64,000 nucleotides of DNA, taken from assembly GCA_016650125.1 (NCBI GenBank), contig JAENWT010000013.1:17267-81266 (forward strand), read 5' to 3'. The position numbers and the translations under genes are program-made. A model generated the notes under the pieces. The model had not been told where the DNA came from, made no database searches, and worked only from the letters and a program-made list of their open reading frames with translations. Of this stretch, positions 42,191 to 51,539 are shown piece by piece. The first letter of the stretch is position 1, and each line of letters opens with the position of its first letter. The stretch comes from Thermoleophilia bacterium. Lineage in GTDB: Bacteria > Actinomycetota > Thermoleophilia > Solirubrobacterales > 70-9.

Positions 42191-43509
42191 ACCGCGATCC
42201 TGCTGAGCAGCCTCTCTGTGCCGGTCAGGGACAGCGATGTGGCTTCGGTGATGTCGACCTCGACCAGCTGGCCGGGCAGCGCGGTTCCTTCGAAGTTCAC
42301 GGCCTTGTTGTGCCGGCTGCGCCCCCGGATCCGGGTCGGATCGTTGCGGCTAGGGCCTTCGACCAGCACTTCCAGCGAGCGGCCGACGAAACGCTGGGCC
42401 TCCTCTTTGGCACGGCGCTGGACCACTTCGAGCAGGGCGGCCATGCGCTCCTTCTTGACTGGATGGGACACCTGGCCGTCCATCTCCGCAGCGAGGGTTC
42501 CCCGGCGCGGCGAATAGATGAAAGTGAAGGCGCCGTCGTAGCCGACTTCCTCCACCACCTCGAGCGTCTGGACGAAGTCTTCGTCGGTCTCGCCGGGAAA
42601 GCCGACGATGATGTCGGTGGTGATGCCGCAGTCGGGCAGCCGTTCGTGGATCATCGCGACCCGGTCCATGTAGCGCTCGCGCGTATAGGTGCGGCGCATC
42701 TTCTTGAGGATCGGGCTCGAACCGGACTGGAGCGGCAGGTGGATGTGCTCGCACAGTCCGGGCAGCTCCGCGTGGGCTTCGATCACGTCCTCGCGCATGT
42801 CCTTGGGGTGCGGACTGGTGTATCGGATGCGCTCGATGCCGTCGACCTGGTCGACCCGTCGAAGCAGGTCGGAGAATCGGATCCGGGTCTCTTTCGGCAG
42901 GTCACGCCCGTAGCTGTTGACGTTCTGTCCGAGCAGGGTCAGTTCCATGACGCCGTCGGCGGCCTGGCGCTCGGCCTCGGCGATCAGCAGGTCGGGGTCG
43001 CGGCTCTCTTCACGCCCCCGGGTGGTCGGCACGATGCAGTAGGAGCAGGCACAGTTGCAGCCCTGTGAGATCTGGAGCCAGCCCTGGAACTGACGCTCCC
43101 GGTGTGACGGCAGGTCACCCGAGAATTCCTCGAATTCGAAAAACCCCTGGGCGGTCAATGAGTCCGAGTTCAGGAATTCAGCCAGACGATGGATCTGCCC
43201 CGGGCCGAATGCGACGTCGACGAACGGAAACCGGCGGAACACCTCGTCCTTGACCGACTGGGCCCAGCAGCCGCCGACCCCGATGATGCGCCCGGGATCC
43301 TCGGACTTGAGCCGCTTGGCTTCACCGAGGTGGGAAATGAAACGGTTGTCCGCGTTCTCCCGGATCGAACAGGTGTTGAAGAGGATCAGGTCGGCGGCCT
43401 CACGCGTTTCGACCTCCGAGTAGCCGAGCGAGGTCAGCATGCCTTTCATGCGCTCGGAATCGTGGGCGTTCATCTGGCACCCGAAGGTGGTGACGTGGAA
43501 CTTCTTCAT
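42187..43509 (-). CDS. miaB: tRNA-2-methylthio-N6-dimethylallyladenosine synthase
   Basis: 440 residues from ATG 43509 (longer open frame rejected: MKKFHVTTFGCQMN is the standard start). The N-terminal UPF0004 domain supplies three Cys (TFGCQMN, FNTCSIREN, GGCWAQ). The radical-SAM CxxxCxxC is in QGCNCACSYCIVPTTRG. A C-terminal TRAM domain ends the protein (RSRHNKAVNFEG). It methylthiolates A37 after MiaA, matching the 4-nt gene overlap. Confidence 0.94.
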   Translation of the reverse strand: MKKFHVTTFGCQMNAHDSERMKGMLTSLGYSEVETREAADLILFNTCSIRENADNRFISHLGEAKRLKSEDPGRIIGVGGCWAQSVKDEVFRRFPFVDVAFGPGQIHRLAEFLNSDSLTAQGFFEFEEFSGDLPSHRERQFQGWLQISQGCNCACSYCIVPTTRGREESRDPDLLIAEAERQAADGVMELTLLGQNVNSYGRDLPKETRIRFSDLLRRVDQVDGIERIRYTSPHPKDMREDVIEAHAELPGLCEHIHLPLQSGSSPILKKMRRTYTRERYMDRVAMIHERLPDCGITTDIIVGFPGETDEDFVQTLEVVEEVGYDGAFTFIYSPRRGTLAAEMDGQVSHPVKKERMAALLEVVQRRAKEEAQRFVGRSLEVLVEGPSRNDPTRIRGRSRHNKAVNFEGTALPGQLVEVDITEATSLSLTGTERLLSRIAV

Positions 43510-43558
43510 CGGTGACGAGGTTACCGGCACCGCTGACAACGGAAGGTCGCTTCGTCGA

Positions 43559-43825
43559 TCAGAAGCGGGCGGGAACCACGACCGGAGTGACCGAAGCCTC
43601 TTCGCCGGTGGCAAGCTCGCCTTCTTCACGCTGGTGCTGCTCCTCGACGGAAAGCTTGACCGCATAGGTCGCGGTGCCGGCCACCAGCAGGACCCCGAGG
43701 ACCAGCAATCCGACCATCGTGTTCCGGTTCGGAAAGTCCTTGGAGCGCAGGCCGACGAGGCAGGTGAGGACGGCCAGGGCGGCGAGGCAGAGTCCGAAGA
43801 CGATAAAGGTGGTCTGGAGATCCAT
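43559..43825 (-). CDS. Small hypothetical membrane protein
   Basis: 88 residues with two helices (FIVFGLCLAALAVLTCLVGL and MVGLLVLGVLLVAGTATYAV) and a polar acidic tail. Not recognised. It sits between rny and miaB on the same strand, in a row otherwise made of conserved genes, which supports it being real. ATG 43825. Confidence 0.65.
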   Translation of the reverse strand: MDLQTTFIVFGLCLAALAVLTCLVGLRSKDFPNRNTMVGLLVLGVLLVAGTATYAVKLSVEEQHQREEGELATGEEASVTPVVVPARF

Positions 43826-43893
43826 CGAGGCAATCTTATCTGCTGGGCGAGGCGGTTTGCCCTCCGGCGAGGGCCGACCGCCGGATTGGCTCC

Positions 43894-45363
43894 CTAACGG
43901 GCGATCTTGGTCGCCCGGAGCTCGCGGATCACCGTGATCTTGATCTGCCCGGGATACTCCATCTCCCGTTCGATCGCGGTGGCGATCTCGTGGGAGATGA
44001 CCGCCACGGCACGGTCGTCAACCTGACCCGGATCGACGATGACCCGGATCTCGCGACCGGCCTGCATCGCGTAGACCTTGCGCACACCGGTCTGGCGCAG
44101 CGCGATCTCCTCGAGGTCGCCGAGCCGGGTCACGTACTGCTCGAGCGAGTCGCCCCGGGCGCCCGGCCGGGCGCCGGAAAGGGCGTCGGCCGCCTGCACG
44201 ATCACCGCTTCCACGGTCACCGGTTCGATCTCGTTGTGATGGGCCTCGATCGCGTGGGTGATCGAGTCGATCTCGTCGTAGCGGCGAGCCAGACGGGCTC
44301 CGACTGAAGCGTGGGTTCCTTCCACCTCATGGCTGACCGCCTTGCCGATGTCGTGGAGCAGCGCGGCGCGGCGGGCGACTTCGACCGAAGCGCCGAGCTC
44401 GGCCGCCATCATCGCCGCCAGCTGCGAGGACTCGACCAGGTGGGCCAGCACGTTCTGGCTGTAGCTCGTCCGGAAGCGGAGCCGGCCCAGCAAACGGACC
44501 AGTTCCGGGTGAACCCCGGTGACCCGGGCATCGAGCAGCGCCGATTCGGCCGCCTCGATCATGAAGTCGTCGAGCTCGGACTCCGATTCGGTGAACGCGG
44601 CCTCACAGGAAGCCGGGTGGATGCGCCCGTCGGCAATCAGCTTCTCCAGGGTCAGCCGCGCGACTTCGCGCCGCACTCCGTCGAAGCTCGAGAGCACGAC
44701 GGTCTCCGGGGTCTCGTCGATGATGATGTCGACCCCGGTCAGGTTTTCGAGCGCCCGGATGTTCCGCCCGTCCTTGCCGATGATGCGGCCCTTCATGTCC
44801 TCGGACGGCAGATGGATCGAACGGGTGTTGCCTTCGATCGACTGGTTCGAGGCGAGCCGCTGCATCGCGACCGCGAGGATGCCCCGGGCCCGTCGCTCGG
44901 ATTCGAGCTTGGCTTCGTCCTCGACCCGCTTGATGGTCAGGCCGGCCTGGTGGCTCGCATCCGCCTCCACCTCTTTGAGCAGCAGTTTCCGGGCCTGTGC
45001 CTGTGAGAGTCCGGCGACCCGCTCGAGCTCCTCCAGCTGTCGCTCACGGGCCTCAGCAACGATGCCTTCGCCTTCGATCACCTTCTCCTCGCGCACCTCC
45101 AGCAGGTCGTTCCGCCGATCGGCCTCCCGCAGCTTGGTCTGCGCCGATTCGAGTTCGCGCAGGGCGCGCTCTTCCATCCGGATGATCTCCTCACGGCGGG
45201 CCCGCAGCTCGGCCTGGGCCGAAAGCGCGCCGGGTTCGCCCCCGGGCATCGCCGATGGATCGAGCCGCTGACCGTTGACCCGGCCGGCGTCATTTTCACC
45301 GAGGTCTTCCGGTTCAGCCGTTCCGGACCGGAGCCATGCAGGGATGAAAGAACGCAGTTCCAT
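43894..45363 (-). CDS. rny: Ribonuclease Y without an N-terminal membrane helix
   Basis: 489 residues. A coiled-coil (about 50-165) leads to the KH domain (MKGRIIGKDGRNIRALEN, about 200-217) and HD domain (LLHDIGKAVSHEVEGTHASVG, about 325-345). The usual N-terminal membrane helix is missing: the first 45 residues are polar (SFIPAWLRSGTAEPEDLGEN). An in-frame TAA at 45373-45375, four codons ahead of ATG 45363, rules out an upstream helix. RNase Y starts mRNA decay; a soluble form here would alter where that happens. RNase J and PNPase are also encoded in the window. Confidence 0.92.
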   Translation of the reverse strand: MELRSFIPAWLRSGTAEPEDLGENDAGRVNGQRLDPSAMPGGEPGALSAQAELRARREEIIRMEERALRELESAQTKLREADRRNDLLEVREEKVIEGEGIVAEARERQLEELERVAGLSQAQARKLLLKEVEADASHQAGLTIKRVEDEAKLESERRARGILAVAMQRLASNQSIEGNTRSIHLPSEDMKGRIIGKDGRNIRALENLTGVDIIIDETPETVVLSSFDGVRREVARLTLEKLIADGRIHPASCEAAFTESESELDDFMIEAAESALLDARVTGVHPELVRLLGRLRFRTSYSQNVLAHLVESSQLAAMMAAELGASVEVARRAALLHDIGKAVSHEVEGTHASVGARLARRYDEIDSITHAIEAHHNEIEPVTVEAVIVQAADALSGARPGARGDSLEQYVTRLGDLEEIALRQTGVRKVYAMQAGREIRVIVDPGQVDDRAVAVISHEIATAIEREMEYPGQIKITVIRELRATKIAR

Positions 45364-45410
45364 GAAGGTCAGTTAAAGGTAGCTGACCGCCTCGCCCTGC
45401 CCTCCAGGAT

Positions 45411-45860
45411 TCAGGCAGCGGAATCTTTTCTTCGAATTGCGGCGTAGGCCTCCTCGACGGAGTACCCGCGCCGCGAGAGCAGTCCGAGGGCCCGGCTCTT
45501 GCCACGGTCGTCGCTCAGATCGACACCGCGCTCCTCCAGCGTGCGTGCCGCCCGGTCCACTTCGCTCTCCCCCGTGTCCTGCGCCAGTGCCTCCTGGATC
45601 AGGCCCTCGGGCATGCCACGTTTGCGCAACGTCTCACGGATCCGGGTTTGGCCCCAGCCGGAGATCTCACGTTTGTCCGAGGTGTATTCGATCGCGAACT
45701 TGCGGTCGTTCAGCGCCTCGTTCTCGATCAGGAAGTTGACGACCCGCTGGATCTCGTCCGGCTCGACCTCCCGTTCACCCAGCCAGGCCCGCATTTCGGT
45801 GACCGTGCGCTCCTTGCGCCCGATCGCCCCCAGCGCCTTGGCCAGGACTTCGTCAGCCAT
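45411..45860 (-). CDS. recX: RecX regulatory protein
   Basis: 149 residues, three-helix repeats typical of RecX: VVNFLIENEALNDRKFAIEYTSDK-like first block (part shown), GWGQTRIRETLRKRGMPEGLI, and RALGLLSRRGYSVEEAYAAIR. It binds RecA filaments and limits or tunes their activity. It follows recA with a 31-nt gap that carries a hairpin. Confidence 0.9.
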   Translation of the reverse strand: MADEVLAKALGAIGRKERTVTEMRAWLGEREVEPDEIQRVVNFLIENEALNDRKFAIEYTSDKREISGWGQTRIRETLRKRGMPEGLIQEALAQDTGESEVDRAARTLEERGVDLSDDRGKSRALGLLSRRGYSVEEAYAAIRRKDSAA

Positions 45861-45871
45861 TTTTTAGGTGA

Positions 45872-45900
45872 GCGGCCTGTCCCTGACGGGGTCAGGCCGC
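45872..45900 (-). other. recA-recX intercistronic hairpin
   Basis: GCGGCCTG and CAGGCCGC form an 8-bp stem with an inner CCC-TGAC-GGG stem, covering the recA stop codon. On the minus strand it is followed by TCACCT then A-residues and the recX ATG, so there is no U-run and it is not a classical terminator. In E. coli a leaky terminator between recA and recX lowers RecX; this hairpin could serve the same end. Confidence 0.6.
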
Positions 45901-47076
45901 CTGCTTCTCCTCCGCCAGAGCGTCTTCGACAATCGCCACCGGAGCCTCGGCTTCCTTCTTGTCCACCGGGGCCGCAGCTTCCTTCTTATCCTTCGTGTCC
46001 TTCACTTCTTCCGTCTCTGCGGCCTCGATCGACGAGCCGTCCCGGGTGATGCCCAGGGACTCGAGGATCCGGGTCTCGATCTCCAGGGAGATATCCGGGT
46101 TCTCGGCCAGGAACTGCTTCGAGTTGCTGCGGCCCTGTCCGAGCCGGGTGTCGCCGTAGGAGAAGAAGGACCCGGACTTCTGGACCAGGTCGTGGTCGAT
46201 GCCCAGATCGATCAGGCTGCCCTCACGGGAGATACCCGTTCCGTATTCGATGTCGAATTCGGCCTGCTTGAACGGAGCGGCGACCTTGTTCTTCACGACC
46301 TTGACCCGGACCCGGTTGGCCACCGCCTCGGTGCCGTCCTTGAGGGTCTCGATGCGGCGGATGTCGAGCCGCTGCGAGGAATAGAACTTGAGCGCACGGC
46401 CGCCGGGCTGCGTTTCCGGCGAGCCGAACGACACGCCGATCTTCTCGCGGATCTGGTTGGTGAACAGGCAGACCGTGTTCGCCCGGTTCAGATTGCCGGC
46501 CAGTTTACGCAGGGCCTGTGACATCAGCCGGGCCTGGAGGCCGACCGTGACGTCACCCATCTGCCCTTCGAGCTCGGCCCGCGGCGTCAGCGCGGCGACC
46601 GAGTCGATCGCGACCACGTCGACCGCGCCGGAGCGGGTCAGGACGTCGACGATTTCCAGCGCCTGCTCGCCGTAATCCGGCTGGGAGATCAGCAGTTCGT
46701 CCGTGTTGACGCCGATCCGCCGGGCGTAGACCGGGTCGATCGCGTGTTCCGCGTCGACGAAGGCGCAGACGCCACCACGCTTCTGGGCCTCGGCGATGAT
46801 GTGGTAGACCAGCGTCGTCTTGCCCGACGACTCCGGGCCGAAGATCTCGACGATCCGGCCCCGGGGAATGCCACCGACGCCCAGCGCGATATCGAGCGGC
46901 AGGGCTCCCGTTGAGATCGATTCAATGTCCAACGCACCTTGATCACCGAGCTTCATCAGCGAGCCGGCCCCGAACTGCTTTTCGATGTGGCTCTTGGCGG
47001 CATCGAGAGCGGCCGTACGGGCCTTGGACTCTTTCTCGGTGCCGGGGCCCATGTCGTTTTCTGGTCTCTCGCTCAT
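45892..47076 (-). CDS. recA: RecA recombinase
   Basis: 394 residues from ATG 47076, with GAGGTGA 7 nt ahead (the open frame goes further but lacks support). Walker [10 protein letters not shown] (80-88), [11 protein letters not shown], Walker [11 protein letters not shown], loop L2 [15 protein letters not shown] and the polymer-core block are standard. The C-terminal tail of about 50 residues is acidic/alanine-rich with three KKEA-like repeats, longer than in E. coli. Preceded by an SOS box, followed by recX. Confidence 0.97.
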   Translation of the reverse strand: MSERPENDMGPGTEKESKARTAALDAAKSHIEKQFGAGSLMKLGDQGALDIESISTGALPLDIALGVGGIPRGRIVEIFGPESSGKTTLVYHIIAEAQKRGGVCAFVDAEHAIDPVYARRIGVNTDELLISQPDYGEQALEIVDVLTRSGAVDVVAIDSVAALTPRAELEGQMGDVTVGLQARLMSQALRKLAGNLNRANTVCLFTNQIREKIGVSFGSPETQPGGRALKFYSSQRLDIRRIETLKDGTEAVANRVRVKVVKNKVAAPFKQAEFDIEYGTGISREGSLIDLGIDHDLVQKSGSFFSYGDTRLGQGRSNSKQFLAENPDISLEIETRILESLGITRDGSSIEAAETEEVKDTKDKKEAAAPVDKKEAEAPVAIVEDALAEEKQAA

Positions 47077-47141
47077 GTAAGTCACCTCGCCGCGACCACC
47101 AGGGCCGCATCGTCGTCTCCAAAACAAGTCTTTTGAACAGC

Positions 47142-47163
47142 ACTACGAACACATGTTCGTAGT
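47142..47163. promoter_or_regulatory. LexA/SOS box of recA
   Basis: The sequence ACTACGAAC-ACAT-GTTCGTAGT contains GAAC-N4-GTTC, the actinobacterial/Gram-positive LexA box, within perfect 9-bp arms. It lies 66 bp upstream of the recA ATG in the 226-bp recA/cinA gap, where no other feature is seen. LexA itself is not encoded here. Confidence 0.88.
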
Positions 47164-47302
47164 CGAAGCAGTATGTCCTTCCGATCGGACGGTAAATATC
47201 GCCTCGGACGGAGAATCGAAAAGTAGGCCTATGCAGCGCATTCATGACGCGCAGACCGTGACGATTCCGTTACGAAAGCGAGACTCTCTGGCCCCCAGAG
47301 GC

Positions 47303-48592
47303 TCAGATCAACAGCCGGCGCAACAGGTGCATCGCGACCAGGGCCGAACGCTCCCGGATGTCGCTGCGGCCGCCCGGAATCACCGGACTGAGCGCGCTCG
47401 ACTCCCCGTCGGCGGTGAGCGCGTGGAAGCAGACGAAACCGACCGGCTTCTCTTCGGTGCCGCCACCAGGTCCGGCGACGCCGGTGATCGAGAGCGCCAC
47501 GTCAGCTTCAAACCGCTCCAGGGCTCCTTCCGCCATCGCCCGGGCCACCTCGGGAGAAACCGCCCCGAACTCGTCCAGCAGGCCCTGGTCGACGCCGAGC
47601 AGGTCGCGTTTCGCCTCATTCGAATACGAAACGACGCCGCCGGCGAAATACTCGGATGCCCCGGGGATGTCGGTGATCCGGGCCGCGAGCAGGCCGGCGC
47701 TGCAGGATTCGGCGAGGCCGAGGCGGCGGCCCTGGAGCAACCCGGCAACCATGGTGTCGATCGTCGTGCCGTCGAGGCTGTAAAGAGTCCGTTCGTGGCG
47801 CTGCCTGAGCTCGGTCCGCAGGCCTTCGGCGGTCACCGAGGCCTCGTCGCGGTAACGCACGTCGATTTCGACCTCACCCTTACGCAGGCATGTCGTGACT
47901 TCGAGCTGGTCGAGGTCGAGGCCGCCGGATTCGATCTCCCGCAGGCTGAGCGCCAGCTCGGACTCGGGTGTGCCGAACATGCGCAGCCGGTAGAAGTTCA
48001 GGTGCGTCGCCCGGTCGGTGATCGCCTCAATCATCGGTTGTTTCAGTGCGGCCTTCCACATCGGCTGGAGCTCGCGCGGCGGTCCCGGCAGCACCAGCAC
48101 GACCAGGCCATCCGGCCCGGGGACGACCAGGCCGGGCGCGGTGCCGACCGGATCCAGCGGCACGGCGCCCTCCGGAATCATCGCCTGCTTGCGGTTGGCG
48201 GCATTGAGGGCGGACGGCGCCAGGTCGATCGGCGTGGCCTTGACGAACCGCTCGAGGATCGCCGCGATCTTCGCCTCCATCTCGGTATCCAGTGAAAGCT
48301 CACGGTCGGTGAAGCGCCCGACGACCTCGGCCGTCAGGTCATCCGCGGTCGGACCGAGCCCGCCCGTGGTGATGATCAGGTCGAGGCCGATACCGGCCAT
48401 GTGTTCCAGTCCGTTGAGCAAGTCGTCGGCGTGGTCGGCGACGATCAGGATCTCGGCCAGCTCGATGCCGATCGCGGTCAGCTGCTCGGAAAGCCAGGGG
48501 CCGTTGCGGTCGACGATCGTGGCGGTGAGTACTTCCGTACCGGTTACGAGAACGCCGGCCCGCACCAATTTGCTCTGTTCCTCTTCCGCCAC
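47303..48592 (-). CDS. cinA: CinA competence/damage-inducible protein (MoCF plus NMN-amidase-like domains)
   Basis: 429 residues from GTG 48592. N-terminal molybdopterin-binding-like domain (about 8-175): GVLVTGTEVLTATIVDRNG and TTGGLGPTADDLT. C-terminal CinA domain (about 265-425): LAESCSAGLLAARITDIPGASEYF and ALSITGVAGPGG, the pocket of nicotinamide-mononucleotide deamidase. It lies directly before recA, as in many bacteria. Gap upstream to ftsK holds a structured element. Confidence 0.92.
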   Translation of the reverse strand: MAEEEQSKLVRAGVLVTGTEVLTATIVDRNGPWLSEQLTAIGIELAEILIVADHADDLLNGLEHMAGIGLDLIITTGGLGPTADDLTAEVVGRFTDRELSLDTEMEAKIAAILERFVKATPIDLAPSALNAANRKQAMIPEGAVPLDPVGTAPGLVVPGPDGLVVLVLPGPPRELQPMWKAALKQPMIEAITDRATHLNFYRLRMFGTPESELALSLREIESGGLDLDQLEVTTCLRKGEVEIDVRYRDEASVTAEGLRTELRQRHERTLYSLDGTTIDTMVAGLLQGRRLGLAESCSAGLLAARITDIPGASEYFAGGVVSYSNEAKRDLLGVDQGLLDEFGAVSPEVARAMAEGALERFEADVALSITGVAGPGGGTEEKPVGFVCFHALTADGESSALSPVIPGGRSDIRERSALVAMHLLRRLLI

Positions 48593-48614
48593 GGTCCCGA
48601 CCCTACCGCCAGGT

Positions 48615-48771
48615 GGCTGATTCCTAATTACCGGGCGTCCGGGGGCGCGCCCGATCAAGCAGATCAAGGAATCGGGCGAAGGGCTTGCCGGTGGCAAGTT
48701 CGAGTCCCGATGACGAAGATATGCGCAGTATCGGGTGCGTCATCCGGGCGTGGGGGAATTAGGAATCAACC
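48615..48771. repeat. Structured intergenic element bounded by 12-bp inverted repeats
   Basis: Perfect TGATTCCTAATT (48618-48629) and AATTAGGAATCA (48757-48768) close a 151-bp unit in the ftsK-cinA gap. Inside are a CTTGCC-GGT-GGCAAG hairpin enclosed by ATCGGG/CCCGAT, an alternative pairing CGCCCGAT/ATCGGGCG, and GATGACG/CGTCATC around GATAT/GTATC (about 48709-48751). The AT-rich ends stand out in high-GC DNA. Either a small non-coding RNA in the ftsK-cinA transcript or a MITE-like insertion. Confidence 0.7.
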
Positions 48772-48790
48772 ATCTAGGAGCGGGCTCGCG

Positions 48791-51499
48791 TCAGGCGTCT
48801 GCGGGGGGTGATGACTCGAGCATCGGTTCAGCGGACTCATCGGGCGTGACGGCGTCCTCTTCCCCGGTCTCGCCGAAGGCCTGGCCCTTGCCGAGCACCC
48901 GCGGCAGGTCGGCCGCGGTGATCAGCACCTGGCGCGGCTTCGATCCTTCGTATCCGGAGATCACGCCCCGGCGCTCGAGCATGTCGACCAGGCGCCCGGC
49001 CCGGGTGTAACCGACGCGCAGGCGGCGCTGGATCATCGAGACCGAAGCGGTCTCGGTGTCGACCACGAGCTGGATCGCTTCGTCGAGCAGGTCGTCCTGG
49101 TCGGGATCGAAGTCACCGTCGGCGGACCCCTCCTTGACCGGCTCCCGCTCGCTGAGCAGCTCCTGCTCGAACTCGGGTTCGCCCTGCTCGGACCAGAAAT
49201 CGGTGATCCGCGCGATCTCCTCCTCGGAGACGAAGGCGCCCTGGATCCGGTTCAACTTCGAGGTTCCCGGCCCGCGGAAGAGCATGTCGCCCTGGCCGAG
49301 CAGCGCCTCGGCGCCGCCCTGGTCGAGGATCACGCGCGAATCGGTCTGCGAGGACACGGCGAAGGCGATGCGCGAAGGGATGTTGACCTTGATCGTGCCG
49401 GTGATGATGTCGGTCGAAGGGCGCTGGGTGGCCAGCACGAGGTGGATTCCGGTCGCTCGCGACTTCTGCGCCAGACGGATGATCGAGGACTCGACATCGG
49501 CCGGGGCGACCATCATCAGGTCGGCGAGCTCGTCGATGACGCAGAGGATGTGTGGCAGCTTCGGCTCATTCGCCGCGGCCTGAATCTTGTTGTAGTCGGC
49601 GATGTTCCTGGCCCGTACGGTCTTCATCAATCCGTAGCGGGTTTCCATCTCGGCGATCAGGTTCTGGAGCACGTTCGCGGCGAGCTTGGGGTTGGTCACG
49701 ACCGGGGTCAGCAGGTGCGGCACCGACTCGTAGTGGTTGAGCTCGACCTGCTTCGGGTCGACCAGCACCAGCCGCACTTCGTTCGGCGAAGAGTGCATCA
49801 GGATCGAGCTGAGGATCGCGTTCACGCAGCCCGACTTGCCGGAACCGGTGGTGCCGGCGACCAGCACGTGCGGCATGGTCGCGAGGTCGGTGCAGACCGC
49901 CTTGCCGTCAATTCCCTTGCCGAGCCAGGCGACCAGCGGCGATGCCTTCTCCGACGGCTTCGAATAGATGTCGCCCAGCTTGACCATCTTTCGGCTCGAG
50001 TTCGGCACCTCGACTCCGACCGCCTGCTTGCCGGGAATCGGCGCGAGGATGCGGATGTCGGTCGAGGCCAGTGCGTACGCGAGGTCGTTCGAGAGCTCGG
50101 AGACCTTCTTGACCTTGGTCCCGGGCGCCAGCTGGAGCTCGAAGCGGGAGACGTGCGGTCCGGAGACGACACCGACGATCCGGGCTTCGACCCCGAAGTG
50201 GCCGAGGGTCTCGACCAGCTTGCGAGCCAGCTCCTTCTGTTCGACCAGGTCCGGGCCGGAATCTTTGGAACCCTTGTCGAGCACCTTGAGCGTCGGCTTG
50301 CGGTATTTGATCTCGGCCGCCGTGGTGGCGCCGCGCTTCTCGCCCATCGGCGTCAGCTCGAGCTGTTCGGCCTGGACCTTGGCCGCGCGCTCGGCCGGGG
50401 TCTCTCCGGCCCCTTCAAGCGCAAGCGCCTCCGAATTCTCCAATTCCACCTCGGGCACGTCGAACTCGTCTTCGAGGTCGGACAGTTCCTGGTCGAAGTC
50501 GTCGGTGAATGTCCCGGGACCGTCGTCATCGGTGCCGTCCCAGCCGCCGCCGGTTCCCCGCTCGGCAGTCTCCGGCTCGGCTTCGGCCGCGGCGGCACCG
50601 CCGGCACCGGCGAAGATCTCGATCGATTCGAGCTTCTCGGTCTTGTCGGAGATCGTCGGCTCGGCGCCCTCTTCGGCCCAGATGTCGATTTCGACCGGCG
50701 AAACGTCGCGCGGCAGCTCGATCTCGGCGGTCAGCGCCTCCGCTTCGGGATCGGACGCGAAGATCTCGTCATGGTCGGGCAAAAGCGGTTCGGTCAGTTC
50801 GTCTTCGGCATCGATCACCGCGGTGGCGTCGTCATCGGGACGGATGGCGGTGCGGGTGAGGACACGGGTGGCTCCGGCCGAAGCCGTGCCGGCCCTCTTG
50901 AACACCGAGCCGCTGCGGGAGAGAACCGCGGCGACGGTCGAGCCGGTGAGCAGCAGCAGACCGGCCAGCAAGGCGAAAACGGCGATCAGGTGGGCGCCGA
51001 ACGGCTGCAACAGGGTCGCCAGGAGCCAGTAGGCCGATTCGCCGACGACGCCGCCGTGGTCGGGGAACCAGCCCGAGTCGAAGTACTGCATCGTGCCGGG
51101 CCGCGAGCCGCCCAGGCCGAGCGTTCCGGCGGCGAAGGCGAGCAGCAGCCCGCCCAGCAGGAAACCGGCCCCGGTCCGTATCGGGCGGGTCGACGGCAGC
51201 GAAGGCTTGAAGATCAGGATCGCCGCAAGGGCGAACAGGGCGACCGGAATGGCGTAGGCGACCAGGCCGATCAGATACTGGAGCCCTTCGCGGAGGCCGG
51301 AACCGAGCCGGCCTCCGTCCCAGCCGAAATAGAGCACGAAAACGAGGTAGATCCCGAGCAGCACGCAGCCGAGGCCGATCAGGTCGAGATGTCGCTGCTG
51401 GAGCGGCTCCTTCACCTTCTCGGTCTTCTTCGGATTCTTCTTGACGGCACTCTTGGCCGACCCGCGCTTTTTATTGCGACGGGTAGTACGAACGAACAT
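48791..51499 (-). CDS. ftsK: FtsK/SpoIIIE DNA translocase
   Basis: 902 residues. A basic N-terminus (RRNKKRGSAKSAVKK), four membrane helices between about 40 and 220, a long acidic linker, then the motor: alpha/beta domains from about 400 with Walker A VAGTTGSGKSGCVNA, Walker B LVLVDPKQVELNHY and VIDELADLMM. The C-terminal gamma winged helix (DEAIQLVVDTETASVSMIQRRLRVGYTRAGRL, in parts) reads KOPS-like DNA sites. It pumps chromosome ends through the septum. It heads the ftsK-cinA-recA row. Confidence 0.95.
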   Translation of the reverse strand: MFVRTTRRNKKRGSAKSAVKKNPKKTEKVKEPLQQRHLDLIGLGCVLLGIYLVFVLYFGWDGGRLGSGLREGLQYLIGLVAYAIPVALFALAAILIFKPSLPSTRPIRTGAGFLLGGLLLAFAAGTLGLGGSRPGTMQYFDSGWFPDHGGVVGESAYWLLATLLQPFGAHLIAVFALLAGLLLLTGSTVAAVLSRSGSVFKRAGTASAGATRVLTRTAIRPDDDATAVIDAEDELTEPLLPDHDEIFASDPEAEALTAEIELPRDVSPVEIDIWAEEGAEPTISDKTEKLESIEIFAGAGGAAAAEAEPETAERGTGGGWDGTDDDGPGTFTDDFDQELSDLEDEFDVPEVELENSEALALEGAGETPAERAAKVQAEQLELTPMGEKRGATTAAEIKYRKPTLKVLDKGSKDSGPDLVEQKELARKLVETLGHFGVEARIVGVVSGPHVSRFELQLAPGTKVKKVSELSNDLAYALASTDIRILAPIPGKQAVGVEVPNSSRKMVKLGDIYSKPSEKASPLVAWLGKGIDGKAVCTDLATMPHVLVAGTTGSGKSGCVNAILSSILMHSSPNEVRLVLVDPKQVELNHYESVPHLLTPVVTNPKLAANVLQNLIAEMETRYGLMKTVRARNIADYNKIQAAANEPKLPHILCVIDELADLMMVAPADVESSIIRLAQKSRATGIHLVLATQRPSTDIITGTIKVNIPSRIAFAVSSQTDSRVILDQGGAEALLGQGDMLFRGPGTSKLNRIQGAFVSEEEIARITDFWSEQGEPEFEQELLSEREPVKEGSADGDFDPDQDDLLDEAIQLVVDTETASVSMIQRRLRVGYTRAGRLVDMLERRGVISGYEGSKPRQVLITAADLPRVLGKGQAFGETGEEDAVTPDESAEPMLESSPPADA

Positions 51500-51539
51500 G
51501 GTTTCTTTGTTCTACGAGCGAGGTCGGACCCCTTCCAAG

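Noticed and set aside
48680..48720. T-loop-like GTTCGAGTCCCG, possible tRNA
   Set aside because: The T-stem does not pair and no acceptor or anticodon arm can be built; the bases fit the ATCGGG/CCCGAT hairpin instead.
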